A stretch of DNA of 64,000 nucleotides from an uncultured Paracoccaceae bacterium (GCA_947488175.1 CANKYO010000003.1:434001-498000), one strand, 5' to 3'. Shown: positions 8,518 to 17,936, numbered from the stretch's first letter. Numbers and translations are program-made. The notes: a model not told the origin generated them from the letters alone.

Positions 8518-9993
8518 CTATTCAGACCAACTCACCCCGGTCAGATCAACCGCCGCCGTCGGCTGGTTCACCCACAGGCCCTGCACACCCGCCTTGGCCA
8601 CTGTCGCCACTGCAAGCTCGAACAGATATCCGTTCACGTAATCCTCCGAAATGATCGTTTGCGCGCGGGCCAGCAACGCACTCCGCCCCGCCGGATCGGT
8701 GGTCGCGTTCAACTCCTCCATCAGCGCCTGAAACTCCGGATTGTCATACTGGAAATAGTACTCCGGATTGGCATAGATCCCGATATCCATCGGCTCGGTA
8801 TGGCTGACGATGCTCAAGCCGAAATCCTTGTTTGTGAACACCTCCTCGATCCACTGCGCCCATTCGAGGTTCGTGATCTCTGTCTCGATCCCAACCTCGC
8901 GCAGCTGGGCGGCGATAATCTCGCCCCCGCGGCGGGCATAGGACGGCGGCGGCAGCTTCAGCGTGGTGGTGAAGCCATCCGCAAACCCCGCCTCGGCCAG
9001 CAATGCCCGCGCACGGTCGGGATCATGCGGCGAATTGGCCAGCAGATCGACATAATCGGGATGATGTGGCGCGAAATGGGTGCCAATCGGCGTACCAAGA
9101 CCAAACATCGCCCCGTCAATAATCGCCTGCCGGTCAATGGCATGTGCGACAGCCTGCCGGACCAGCACATTATCAAACGGCGGCATCTTGTTGTTGGTCG
9201 ACAGGATCGTCTCGCCTTCAGTATTGCCCACCAACACCTGGAACCTTGGATCAGCCTCGAACTGCGGCAGGTTCTCGGGCGCGGGGAAACCGATGAAGGC
9301 ATCCACATCCTCGGCCATCACGGCAGCAAAGGCAGCGGTCGGATCGCTGATAAACCGGAAGGTTGCGCTTTCCAGCGCCGGGGCAGGACCCCAGTAATCG
9401 GCATTGCGCGTCAGCTCGATCCGGTCGCCCTGCACCCAATCGGTGAATGTGAAGGGACCCGTGCCAATCGGATTGCTCGCGATGTTCTCAATGCTTTCGG
9501 GTGCGACAATCACCGCATCCCCCCAGGCCATATTGAACAGAAAATTCCCGTTCGGCTGGTCCAGCGTCACCTGTACGGTCAGCGGGTCCACTACGGTCAC
9601 ATCCGCGATCCCCGCAAACAGACCCTTCTGCGCATTGGTGCTGTCCTCGGCCCTTGCGCGATCAAGGCTGAACTTCACATCCTCCGCATCCATCGCCGTG
9701 CCGTCATGAAACGTCACCCCGGCAGCCAGGTTGAAGGTATAAACCAGCCCGTCATCCGAGATATCCCAGCTTTGCGCCAGCCCCCGGATAATCGCGCCAT
9801 CGGCATCAAACCGGGTCAGCCCTTCAAACACATTGGCATAAAGCACACTATCAATCGCCTGCGCGGCCCCGCCCGTGGGGTCAAGGTTCGGCGGCTCCAA
9901 CTGAATGGCCACGGTGATGCTGTCCTGCGCCAGCGCGGTCGTGGCCCAAAGACCGATAACAGCCGAAGCGGCAAAGCGTTTGAAATGATACAT
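8518..9993 (-). CDS. ABC transporter substrate-binding protein, DppA/OppA family
   Basis: A 491-residue periplasmic solute-binding protein (SBP_bac_5 family). A Sec signal peptide (KRFAASAVIGLWATTALAQ, cleavage near 22-23) is followed by the mature start DSITVAIQLEPPNLDP, which is characteristic of the family. The conserved early segment YANVFEGLTRFD is at about 52-63. It is the first gene of the operon that runs down to the P1 peptidase. The family binds peptides, glutathione, nickel chelates or opines; the downstream peptidase favours a peptide-like ligand. Confidence 0.93.
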   Translation of the reverse strand: MYHFKRFAASAVIGLWATTALAQDSITVAIQLEPPNLDPTGGAAQAIDSVLYANVFEGLTRFDADGAIIRGLAQSWDISDDGLVYTFNLAAGVTFHDGTAMDAEDVKFSLDRARAEDSTNAQKGLFAGIADVTVVDPLTVQVTLDQPNGNFLFNMAWGDAVIVAPESIENIASNPIGTGPFTFTDWVQGDRIELTRNADYWGPAPALESATFRFISDPTAAFAAVMAEDVDAFIGFPAPENLPQFEADPRFQVLVGNTEGETILSTNNKMPPFDNVLVRQAVAHAIDRQAIIDGAMFGLGTPIGTHFAPHHPDYVDLLANSPHDPDRARALLAEAGFADGFTTTLKLPPPSYARRGGEIIAAQLREVGIETEITNLEWAQWIEEVFTNKDFGLSIVSHTEPMDIGIYANPEYYFQYDNPEFQALMEELNATTDPAGRSALLARAQTIISEDYVNGYLFELAVATVAKAGVQGLWVNQPTAAVDLTGVSWSE

Positions 9994-10091
9994 GATATCC
10001 CCCTGTTGTCGGGAGGAGTGTTGACCTAACGTCTGGGCAAATCAAGTCCCCTGCAAATGACCGTAGGATGGGTGATTTCACCCATCATGTC

Positions 10092-10282
10092 CCAAACCTT
10101 AACGCCCCTTAACAAACCCCACCGCACGCCCCCTTAATCTCCCATAATGCCGAACTGGGGTCCGACGCATTGCCGACGCAAATCCGACGCGATGCCGACC
10201 GGACATTTCCCAATAAAATATGGCGTTAACCTACGATTCGCCGCAAATGGCGAAAACCACCGTGCGGTAGGGGCAACGCAAC
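10092..10282 (-). repeat. dispersed intergenic element, copy A
   Basis: Reverse complement of an element found again at 44301-44485. It contains four CCGAC units starting at 10162, 10173, 10184 and 10195, exactly 11 bp apart. It also has a TTCGCC-gcaaat-GGCGAA hairpin (10237-10254), a conserved GTTAACG block (10224-10230 on the other strand) and TTAACG/TTAACA blocks at the far end. It fills most of the gap between the divergent importer operon and panB, so it could carry promoter or protein-binding functions. I recognise no known family. Confidence 0.8.
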
Positions 10283-10384
10283 GCCCGCAGCCTGCATATC
10301 TGACGCTCCGTTCCGGCGACGCATTTGCGCTAGAAACACACCCCGCCGACTGGTAATTCCCGCCCAACACGAAAGGGAAAGATC

Positions 10385-11209
10385 ATGAGTGCCACCGCCA
10401 AGAAACGTGCCCCCCTCCCCGATGATATTCGCTCCGCCAAGGGCGGCACGCCGCTGGTCAGCCTGACCGCCTACACCACGCCTATGGCGCAGATGATGGA
10501 TGAAAATTGCGACTTTGTGCTGGTCGGTGACAGCGTGGGCATGGTGCTGCACGGGTTGCCATCCACCCTTGGGGTGACGATAGAGATGATGATCCTGCAC
10601 GGGCAGGCTGTCGCGCGCGGGCTGACCTCGGCCATGATGGTGATCGACATGCCCTTCGGGTCGTACGAGGAAAGCAAGGAGCAGGCGTTTCGCAATGCCG
10701 CTCGGCTGATGGCCGAGACAGGGGCGGGGGCCGTGAAACTGGAAGGCGGCACCCAAATAGCTGAAACCATTGCCTTTCTTGTTGGGCGTGGCATTCCGGT
10801 GATGGCCCATATCGGGCTGACGCCGCAATCCATCAACACGCTTGGCGGCTACAAGGTGCAGGGGCGCGGCGATGCGCGCGATGCGGCCCTCGCCGATGCG
10901 GATGCGGTGACGGCAGCGGGGGCCTTTGCCGTGGTGCTGGAGAAAGTGCCAGAGAGTTTGGCCGACGAAATCACGGCCCGCGTGCCGATCCCCACCATTG
11001 GCATCGGCGCGAGTGCAGGATGCGACGGGCAAATCCTCGTGGTCGATGACATGCTGGGCCTGTTCACCGCCTTCAAGGCGAAATTTGTCAAGCGTTACGC
11101 ACATTTAGGTGATGACGGGGCGGCGGCGATTGCGGCCTATGCGGCCGATGTGCGGGCGCGGGATTTTCCAGGGCCAGAGCATGTGTTTGCAGACGAGGCC
11201 CCCAAGTGA
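10385..11209 (+). CDS. panB: 3-methyl-2-oxobutanoate hydroxymethyltransferase
   Basis: Ketopantoate hydroxymethyltransferase, the first committed enzyme of pantothenate synthesis, transfers a hydroxymethyl group from methylenetetrahydrofolate to alpha-ketoisovalerate. The 274-residue length is normal. Family signatures are visible: [16 protein letters not shown] (about 40-55, with a metal-binding Asp), [10 protein letters not shown] (about 85-94), GAVKLEGG (about 117-124) and [23 protein letters not shown] (about 203-225). An AAAGGGAAAG ribosome-binding site precedes the ATG. Its stop overlaps the panC start by four bases, so both are made from one transcript. Confidence 0.97.
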   Translation: MSATAKKRAPLPDDIRSAKGGTPLVSLTAYTTPMAQMMDENCDFVLVGDSVGMVLHGLPSTLGVTIEMMILHGQAVARGLTSAMMVIDMPFGSYEESKEQAFRNAARLMAETGAGAVKLEGGTQIAETIAFLVGRGIPVMAHIGLTPQSINTLGGYKVQGRGDARDAALADADAVTAAGAFAVVLEKVPESLADEITARVPIPTIGIGASAGCDGQILVVDDMLGLFTAFKAKFVKRYAHLGDDGAAAIAAYAADVRARDFPGPEHVFADEAPK

Positions 11210-12051
11210 TCGCGCCCATCAAGCGGACTTTGGCGGACCTGCGCGCGCAGACCGCCATCTGGCGCAAGGCAGACGAAACCATCGGCGTTGTCCCCACTAT
11301 GGGCGCGCTGCATCAGGGGCATTTGTCACTGGCCCGCGCCGCCCGCGAACGCTGCGACCGGGTGATCGTGACGATCTTCGTGAACCCCAAGCAGTTCAAC
11401 AACCCCGATGATCTCGACAGCTACCCGCGGACCGAGGAAGACGACGCGCGCAAGCTGGAGTCGATTGGTGTTGATCTGATCTATGTCCCTGACCCGGAAC
11501 AGATTTATCCTGATGGTTTTGCGACAAACGTTAGTGTCGCGGGGCTGACGGATATGCTCTGCGGTGCTGCCCGCCCCGGCCATTTTGACGGTGTTGCGAC
11601 CGTGGTATCGAAGCTGTTCCTGCAAACCTCCGCCGACTTCGCGTTCTTTGGCGAGAAAGACTATCAGCAGCTACAGGTGGTCCGCCGCCTCGCCGCCGAT
11701 CTGGACATGCCGATCGAGGTTGTCGGCTGCCCCACCATTCGGGAAGAGGACGGACTCGCCATGTCATCACGAAACTTGCTGCTGTCGGACCGGTCGCGGA
11801 TCAAGGCACCTGTGTTGGCCGAAGTGATGGAGGATATGCGCGCGCAACTTCTGGACGGGGCGGCGATGCGCGATATTGTCGGGGATGCCAAGGCGCGCAT
11901 TCTGGCGGCAGGGTTTAACGATATCGACTATCTGGAACTGCGCGACGGCGCCGATTTGTCCCCTCTTGATCAGACAGTTCCCGGTGCAAGGCTCTTCGCA
12001 GCAGCTTGGCTGGCTGGCGTCAGGTTGATCGACAACATTGCGGTGGATTAA
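11206..12051 (+). CDS. panC: pantoate--beta-alanine ligase
   Basis: Pantothenate synthetase, which joins pantoate and beta-alanine using ATP in the cytosol. The 281-residue protein has the nucleotidyltransferase signature [14 protein letters not shown] (about 28-41, HIGH-like HQGH), the pantoate-binding FVNPKQFN (about 61-68), [15 protein letters not shown] (about 149-163) and the KMSKS-like MSSRN (about 186-190). It overlaps panB by four bases (start GTGA). The AbiV-like gene follows 18 bases later and could be read through from panBC. Confidence 0.97.
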   Translation: MIAPIKRTLADLRAQTAIWRKADETIGVVPTMGALHQGHLSLARAARERCDRVIVTIFVNPKQFNNPDDLDSYPRTEEDDARKLESIGVDLIYVPDPEQIYPDGFATNVSVAGLTDMLCGAARPGHFDGVATVVSKLFLQTSADFAFFGEKDYQQLQVVRRLAADLDMPIEVVGCPTIREEDGLAMSSRNLLLSDRSRIKAPVLAEVMEDMRAQLLDGAAMRDIVGDAKARILAAGFNDIDYLELRDGADLSPLDQTVPGARLFAAAWLAGVRLIDNIAVD

Positions 12052-12069
12052 AGCAAGAGGCAGTAGCTA

Positions 12070-12780
12070 ATGGGCTCATCACACATGCCGAAGATGACAG
12101 CTGAACTATTGCGTTCCTATAGTGAAGCCGCGCTCCGTAACGCCGACGAACTGTTCGTTGAAGCGTCGCTGTTGCACGACAATGAGCACAACGCGCGGGC
12201 CTACTTTTTGGCAATCGCGTGCATTGAAGAAGCGGGCAAAGCGCTGCTCTGTTTCGACGCGCAGAAACGCAACCTGTCTGATCCGGCAGTTTGCACCAAA
12301 CTGAAAGCGAAAACGGAAAACCACGAAATGAAGATCACTTGTGCTCTGAGCATGTGGGCTTTGAGTAGCTCCGGTTCGCGCGAAACGGCATTGGAAGCTG
12401 CGCTTGATTTGATCTTTCACCTGAAGCAAGGACGAGAGCCGTCGATGTACAGCGATTTACGAACCGATCCAGATCGAGTGCAGACGCCACGCGATGTTGT
12501 GCGCTCCAAAGCTGCATTCGATTGTCTACGACTGGCCGAAAACTGCCTTGCCTATGCACATCGCCACGTGAGCGAAAAAATACCGGTCAAGACCACATCG
12601 GCTCATGACAGAGTGTTCTCGATGAAATCTAAGAACTTTCAGGAAATGATGAGCGACGAAGACTTTTGGTGGTATTACATTTCGGGTTTGGAAACAGGCC
12701 GCGAAGATTTTGCGGAGGCTGTTCTTGGATATGAGCGGGACCATGTTAAGACAGGCAAGCCGTTCTACTCTAAACAGTAA
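12070..12780 (+). CDS. AbiV family abortive infection protein
   Basis: A 236-residue cytosolic helical protein. The N-terminal half has the spaced pattern of AbiV proteins: ALRNADELFVEASLL (about 21-35), then ARAYFLAIACIEEAGKALLCF (about 43-63), where the I-E-E-x-G-K core is the family hallmark. AbiV of Lactococcus blocks phage translation. Base composition is closer to 50% GC than in the neighbours, suggesting acquisition. It lies between panC and a convergent M20 hydrolase, 18 bases after panC, and may use the pan transcript. No partner gene is adjacent. The start at 12070 could be replaced by the ATG at 12085. Confidence 0.75.
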   Translation: MGSSHMPKMTAELLRSYSEAALRNADELFVEASLLHDNEHNARAYFLAIACIEEAGKALLCFDAQKRNLSDPAVCTKLKAKTENHEMKITCALSMWALSSSGSRETALEAALDLIFHLKQGREPSMYSDLRTDPDRVQTPRDVVRSKAAFDCLRLAENCLAYAHRHVSEKIPVKTTSAHDRVFSMKSKNFQEMMSDEDFWWYYISGLETGREDFAEAVLGYERDHVKTGKPFYSKQ

Positions 12781-12797
12781 ATGGGTTTTTGTGCACC

Positions 12798-14069
12798 TTA
12801 CGGCAGCAGAATATCCACCAAAGCCCCTGCCATCACCTTGGCGCTGTCGAGCATATCCTCAACCCTAACATATTCATCCGGCTTATGCGCCAGTTCCAGA
12901 ATCCCCGGCCCATAGGCGATGCAGTTTTTCAGTTTGCCGATCCGGTCGATATGTTTCTGGTCGTAGGTCCCGGGCGAGGCCACAAATTCCGCTGGTTTAC
13001 CGAGTACTTGCTCGATCTGCGCGGCCACGATCTGCACCACCGGCGCGTCCCGGTCGGTCATGCTGGGCAGGACCACGTTGATCTCGCGCAGGTCATAGTC
13101 GAACTTGTCGCGGCGGGCCTTGAGGTCTTCGAGCAGCTTTGTCACTTCGCCGCGCACATCGTCGATGTTTTCCTCTGCCAGAAACCGCCGGTCGATGACG
13201 ATCCGGCAACTATCCGGAACGCAATGGGCGGGCAAGCCGGTGTAGTCCGCATCCTGTTCCGGCTGGCCGCCATGGATGGAGTTGATGTTCATCGTCGATG
13301 ATCGCGCCCCTTCCGGCACCACGGGCATGTCGGTCGTGCGGGTGGCCATGGCGGGGTAGAGCTTGTCTTCGAATTCGGTCAGCACAGCACCCATATGGCG
13401 CACCGCGCAATCGCCCAGGAACGGCATGGAGCCATGGGCGATTTCGCCGAATGTCTCAATCTCTGCCCACCAGCCGCCGCGATGGCCAAGGCACACGCGA
13501 TCCTTGTTCAGCGGTTCCGGGATGATCACATGCTGCACGCGCTTAGGATCGAAATAGCCTTGTTCGGCCAGATAGGCGACGCCGCCATAGCCGCCGGATT
13601 CCTCGTCTGCGGTGCCGGAGATTTCGATGGCGCCCGCAAAATCAGGATGCGTTGCGACAAAGGCCTCGACGGCGATAATCGAGGCGGCAAGCCCACCCTT
13701 CATATCGCAGGCGCCGCGCCCGTAGATTTTCCCGTCGATCAGGTCACCGCCAAACGGGTCCGTCGTCCAGCCGGACCCGACCTCGACCACGTCGATATGG
13801 CTATTGAAATGCACGCAATCGCCTTTTGCGGTGCCTTCCCGTCGCGCCACGATATTCCAGCGCGGATATTTGTCGCTGTCGCCGGGGGTGCCGTGGGCGC
13901 GGATCAGCTCGGTCTGAAATCCACTGCCTTGCAGGCGTTTGTCCAGAAACTCGCAAATCTCGCGGTAGTTGTCGCCGGGCGGGTTCAGCGTTGGGATGCG
14001 GATCAGGTCCTGTGTCAGCGCGATCAGATCGTCGCGCCGGTCGGTAATGGCTTGGCTCAAGTCAGTCAT
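12798..14069 (-). CDS. M20 family ArgE/DapE-type deacylase
   Basis: A zinc-dependent amidohydrolase of about 423 residues that removes acyl groups from amino acids or related compounds. Family metal-site motifs appear in order: HFNSHIDVV (His and Asp), RGACDMKGG (bridging Asp), GTADEESGG (catalytic Glu-Glu), IIPEP, and the C-terminal ELAHKPDEYV (His). A dimerisation domain is inserted in the middle. The frame extends to 14177, but MTDLSQAITDRRDDLIALTQDLIRIPT at 14069 is a normal N-terminus. It is divergent from the hydantoinase gene, and both act on amide-type bonds. Confidence 0.9.
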   Translation of the reverse strand: MTDLSQAITDRRDDLIALTQDLIRIPTLNPPGDNYREICEFLDKRLQGSGFQTELIRAHGTPGDSDKYPRWNIVARREGTAKGDCVHFNSHIDVVEVGSGWTTDPFGGDLIDGKIYGRGACDMKGGLAASIIAVEAFVATHPDFAGAIEISGTADEESGGYGGVAYLAEQGYFDPKRVQHVIIPEPLNKDRVCLGHRGGWWAEIETFGEIAHGSMPFLGDCAVRHMGAVLTEFEDKLYPAMATRTTDMPVVPEGARSSTMNINSIHGGQPEQDADYTGLPAHCVPDSCRIVIDRRFLAEENIDDVRGEVTKLLEDLKARRDKFDYDLREINVVLPSMTDRDAPVVQIVAAQIEQVLGKPAEFVASPGTYDQKHIDRIGKLKNCIAYGPGILELAHKPDEYVRVEDMLDSAKVMAGALVDILLP

Positions 14070-14151
14070 GGCCTGACTATTGGCCAAGGAACGCATCGAC
14101 ACAATCGCCAAATCATGCATATCAGGGCGGGCAGGCAGCAGGGTTTTGGCG

Positions 14152-16149
14152 ATGGCGTTTCTTTTGGGTGTGGACACAGGCGGGACCTATACGGATGCCG
14201 TCGTGCTGGACGAAGCTGCGGACTGGGTTGTCGCATCGGCAAAGGCGCTGACATCGCGGCCTGATCTGGCAAATGGCGTTGGTGCGGCGATTGATGCAGC
14301 ACTTGGCCAGGCAGAGGTGTCGCCCGACCAGATTGCGATGGTGTCATTGTCGACCACATTGGCCACCAATGCGCTGGTCGAGGGACAGGGGGGCAAGGTC
14401 GCCCTGGTCGCCATCGGGTTCGATACGGCTGAGTTGGGGCGTGCCGGGCTGGCCGAGGCGCTGGGCAGTGATCCCGTGATCACAATTGCGGGCGGGCATC
14501 ATCATAGCGGAGATGAAAAGGCCCCGTTTGATCGGGCCGCTTTGACCACAGCGTTAGAGGCGTTGGAGGATGGTGTCACAGGCTTTGCCGTTGCAGGCAG
14601 CTTTGCTGCGCGCAACCCGGCGCATGAACTGGCGGCGCGTGATCTGATCCGCGAGTTTACAGGCAAACCGGTGACCTGCGGCCATGAGTTGTCGCAGGCT
14701 TTGGGTGGCCCCAAACGGGCGCTGACGGCGGTGTTGAATGCGCGCCTGATTGGCATGATTGATCACCTGATTACAGCCTGCGAGGGGCATCTGGCCTATC
14801 TGGGCATCACCGCCCCACTGATGGTGGTGCGAGGGGATGGGGCGCTGGTGTCTTCTGCCGTGGCCCGGGCAAAGCCGATTGAAACGATCCTGAGTGGCCC
14901 TGCCGCCTCGGTCGCCGGGGCCAACTGGCTGACCGGCATGAAAAACGCCATGGTCAGCGATATCGGTGGCACCACGACCGATATCTGCCTGCTGCGTGAT
15001 GGCAAACCGCTGATCGACCCGCAAGGCGCCCGTGTCGGACCCTACCGCACGATGGTCGAGGCTGTCGCGATGCGCACAACCGGGCTGGGCGGTGATAGCG
15101 AGGTGCATCTGACGGACGGTCTGGCAGGCGGACTGACATTGGGGCCACGTCGCGTCATGCCGATGTCGCTGGCGGCGACGGCGTATCCCGACCTTGTCCA
15201 TGATGCGTTGGACCGCGCCTTGGCGCAGGATGTGCCGCCGGTGGATGATGGGCAATTCGTGATCCCAGTCTGGGGGGATGCACCAACCGGGCTGGACCAG
15301 CGCGAGGCGCTGATCGTGGATCGGCTGCGCACCGGGCCGATGCGGTTGGGAGAAGCCGCGCAGAAGCGGTTCGAGATGGCGGCGCTGCGCCGATTGGTCA
15401 GCCGTGGTCTGATCATGCTGGCAGGGATCACCCCGTCGGATGCGGCCCATGTACTCGGTCGTCTTGATACATGGGATGCTGCAGCGGCGCGTAAGGCCTT
15501 GAGGCTGGCCGCCCGTCGCAGGACGGGTGCAGGTCAGCGTCTTGCTGCGGGGCCCGACATGATGGCCCAGATGATCGTTGATCAATTGACCGCACAGACC
15601 GTCGATTGCGTGATGCAGGCGGCCTTTGCCGAGGATGGTTGGGATGATCCGGCCACCCTTGCCCGGCATCCCTTGACCCATGCGGGGCTGGATCGGGGGC
15701 AAGGTTTGGTGAATGTGCAGATGTCGCTGGGCCTGCCGCTGATCGGGCTGGGGGCATCGGCCCATAGCTATTACGGGCCGGTGGGCGACAGGCTGGGAAC
15801 GCAGACAATCCTGCCCGACCATGCAGGTGTGGCCAATGCGATAGGGGCTGTTGTGGGACAAGTGGCGATGCATGTCAGCGGTTCGGTGACCAGCACGGGA
15901 CCTGGGGCTTTCGTGGCGCATCTGCCGGACGGGCCCGCCCGATATGACACCTCCGGCGCGGCCATGACAGCGCTGGAGGCAGCATTGCATCGGGAGGCCG
16001 GACGCAAGGCGCAGGCGTCGGGCGTTGATGAACCCCATTTTCGCGTTGAACGTGACGTGGCCGAGGCTGAAGTTGAAGGGCAGCAGATGTTCGTGTCAGC
16101 CCAGATCAAGGTGACAGCGGGTGGTCGCCCGCGCATCGCCCGCACATAG
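14152..16149 (+). CDS. hydantoinase/oxoprolinase family protein
   Basis: A 665-residue protein of the HyuA-like family, ATP-dependent enzymes that open hydantoin or 5-oxoproline rings. The first ATP-binding segment is GVDTGGTYTDAVVLDE near the N-terminus and the second is SDIGGTTTDICLL (about 268-280), both of the actin-like ATPase fold. The ATG at 14152 gives the canonical start MAFLLGVDTGGTYTD; an upstream ATG at 14080 in the same frame adds unrelated residues. No hyuB partner follows, so it may be a single-subunit form. It is divergent from the M20 deacylase. Confidence 0.88.
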   Translation: MAFLLGVDTGGTYTDAVVLDEAADWVVASAKALTSRPDLANGVGAAIDAALGQAEVSPDQIAMVSLSTTLATNALVEGQGGKVALVAIGFDTAELGRAGLAEALGSDPVITIAGGHHHSGDEKAPFDRAALTTALEALEDGVTGFAVAGSFAARNPAHELAARDLIREFTGKPVTCGHELSQALGGPKRALTAVLNARLIGMIDHLITACEGHLAYLGITAPLMVVRGDGALVSSAVARAKPIETILSGPAASVAGANWLTGMKNAMVSDIGGTTTDICLLRDGKPLIDPQGARVGPYRTMVEAVAMRTTGLGGDSEVHLTDGLAGGLTLGPRRVMPMSLAATAYPDLVHDALDRALAQDVPPVDDGQFVIPVWGDAPTGLDQREALIVDRLRTGPMRLGEAAQKRFEMAALRRLVSRGLIMLAGITPSDAAHVLGRLDTWDAAAARKALRLAARRRTGAGQRLAAGPDMMAQMIVDQLTAQTVDCVMQAAFAEDGWDDPATLARHPLTHAGLDRGQGLVNVQMSLGLPLIGLGASAHSYYGPVGDRLGTQTILPDHAGVANAIGAVVGQVAMHVSGSVTSTGPGAFVAHLPDGPARYDTSGAAMTALEAALHREAGRKAQASGVDEPHFRVERDVAEAEVEGQQMFVSAQIKVTAGGRPRIART

Positions 16150-16205
16150 CGATTCGGCGATCCACAGCCTGCGCAACCCTCTCAATTCACTAGATTTATC
16201 GTTAT

Positions 16206-16224
16206 TGTTTACGTATAGTAAACA
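16206..16224. promoter_or_regulatory. operator-like palindrome upstream of the protease/NTPase cassette
   Basis: Perfect 7-bp inverted repeat TGTTTAC-gtata-GTAAACA in an unusually AT-rich 140-base stretch, 70 bases upstream of the first cassette gene. TTTATCG, TATTTTTG and similar AT blocks nearby could be promoter elements. The spacing (TGT-N13-ACA) excludes a standard PpsR box. It probably binds a dimeric repressor or activator not encoded next door. Confidence 0.6.
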
Positions 16225-16293
16225 CAGCCATATTTTTGTGCTACACTCCGCGCAGCAATTTAAGCGAAGTCATTTTTAACGAGGAAATTAGTC

Positions 16294-17928
16294 ATGACAT
16301 TACGTGACGCGTATCAGGTATTGACGGCAAATGAGGCTGCGGCAGGCAGCGAGCCTATCATTATTGAGCTGGTCTTTACCGAACCTCAAAACCCCGCAGA
16401 GGTCGAAGCGCAGATAACAGAGCGGCTGCCCAATGCGCCCGTATCTGTCACGACAGCCTTTGGCGGCGATACCGATCAGTTTCTGTTTGCGGCCTTTGAG
16501 GGCATTCGCGAGCGCGGGCAAGAGCCTGAGATCTTCGCGCTTGCCCGCCAATTGCGCGCGGCACTCGACGCGCTGGAGGCGAACCCGGTTCTGACCGATA
16601 GTATCTATGGTGCGGCGGCTGTGGATGCGGCCACAGATGCCGAAAGCTTTGGCAATCTGTGTTCAACCGATCGGACGAACCTGCAGCCCTTTGGCTGGCC
16701 GCACAAGATCATCCATACCCCTCAGGCCTGGCGCAAAAGCCGGGGCCAAGGGGCGACCGTCGCCGTGATCGACACTGGTTATTCCACCCATCAGGAGCTG
16801 AATGGCGCGATCCGGCAGACCGATCAACTCAATCTGGTTGAAGGCGGTACGGATGCCCATGACAAGTTCAGCAGCGGTTTTCTGAAAAATCCTGGACATG
16901 GGACGTTGGTCTGCTCAGTCGTCGCTAGTCGCGGCGATGTGGATGAAGATGGCAATGTGGCCAATAACGGTGCTGTTGTCGGCTCTGCGCCAGAGGCCGA
17001 GATCCTGCCCATTCGCGCCATCAAGTCCGTTGTCAATTTCCGCCAGTCCACCCTGCCAAAGGCGATTGCCCATGCGATCAATCACGGGGCGGATGTGATT
17101 GCGATGGCGCTGGGCGGCCCCACCCGCGTCGCCTCAACCGAGCGGGCGCTGCGGATGGCCGCGGATGCCGGGCTTGTGGTTGTGTGCGCGGCTGGCAACT
17201 GCTGGCCAAAGGTGGTGTTTCCCGCCGCCTATGCCGCCAACGATATATGCACCGCGGTTGCCGCATTGACCCAGTCTTTGCAACCATGGGCCAAGTCAGG
17301 CCAGGGGCTGCAGGTGACCATCGCCGCCCCGGGTGAAAATGTCTGGGGGGCCGCCAAGAATGCGGCGACCGACCCTGACAATGGGGTGAAGGCGTCGCAA
17401 GGGACAACCCTTGCCACGTCGCTGACGGCGGGCGTGGCCGCCTGTTGGGTCGCCCGTCATGGGGGCCGTGCAGCACTGCGCGCCAAGGCGCAGGCGTCGG
17501 GAACAACAGTGCAGGCTTTGTTCAACAGCAGCGTGACCCATAACATTCAGAAACCTGCCGTCTGGAATGGATCAAACACGTTGGGGGCGGGCGTTGTGGA
17601 TGCGGAAAAGGCGTTGAATGCCCCGCTGGCACCGGGAACCGAGGCAGTGGCGGGCACGGTACCGGGCCCTGCCGGCGTGACATCGACGCTGGGTGTGCTG
17701 CAGACCCATCTGGCCAGTCATGATCCCGATGCGCTGGAGGATTTCGGCGCCGAACTGGCGGAATTTGCCGGCGAAATCCTATGGCTGTCACATCGTGCAG
17801 GCGCCAAGGCGCGGGCAGCCGAAAGTCTGGATAATGAGGCCGCCGTGGGTGCAAATCGCGCCAGTGATGAACTTGCTGCCGCACTGGCCGATAAACCGGT
17901 CCTGAAATCGGTACTTCGGACCCTTTAG
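16294..17928 (+). CDS. S8 subtilisin-like protein with Thr in place of the catalytic Ser
   Basis: A 544-residue protein, first gene of the cassette. Residues 1-150 form a non-catalytic N-terminal region without a signal peptide. The subtilisin core has Asp160 (AVIDTGYS), His202 (GHGTLVCS) and the oxyanion Asn302 (AAGNCW). The segment that normally reads GTSMA is GTTLA, so the expected nucleophile position is Thr372. The C-terminal 80 residues are helical (about 465-544) and may contact partners. The protein is either a catalytically dead S8 sensor or scaffold, or an unusual Thr-dependent protease. The next cassette gene begins eight bases after its stop, so the genes are co-transcribed. Confidence 0.85.
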   Translation: MTLRDAYQVLTANEAAAGSEPIIIELVFTEPQNPAEVEAQITERLPNAPVSVTTAFGGDTDQFLFAAFEGIRERGQEPEIFALARQLRAALDALEANPVLTDSIYGAAAVDAATDAESFGNLCSTDRTNLQPFGWPHKIIHTPQAWRKSRGQGATVAVIDTGYSTHQELNGAIRQTDQLNLVEGGTDAHDKFSSGFLKNPGHGTLVCSVVASRGDVDEDGNVANNGAVVGSAPEAEILPIRAIKSVVNFRQSTLPKAIAHAINHGADVIAMALGGPTRVASTERALRMAADAGLVVVCAAGNCWPKVVFPAAYAANDICTAVAALTQSLQPWAKSGQGLQVTIAAPGENVWGAAKNAATDPDNGVKASQGTTLATSLTAGVAACWVARHGGRAALRAKAQASGTTVQALFNSSVTHNIQKPAVWNGSNTLGAGVVDAEKALNAPLAPGTEAVAGTVPGPAGVTSTLGVLQTHLASHDPDALEDFGAELAEFAGEILWLSHRAGAKARAAESLDNEAAVGANRASDELAAALADKPVLKSVLRTL

Positions 17929-17936
17929 GGTGTACC

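Noticed and set aside
8449..10029. Long plus-strand frame of 526 codons opposite the importer binding-protein gene
   Set aside because: Arg/His/Gly-rich shadow of a clearly conserved minus-strand gene; no ribosome-binding site or domain. Similar long antisense frames at 3867-5063 and 14554-16038 were left out for the same reason.
16206..16224. PpsR box before the protease/NTPase cassette
   Set aside because: The outer TGT and ACA are separated by 13 bases, not 12, and the gene content is unrelated to photosynthesis.
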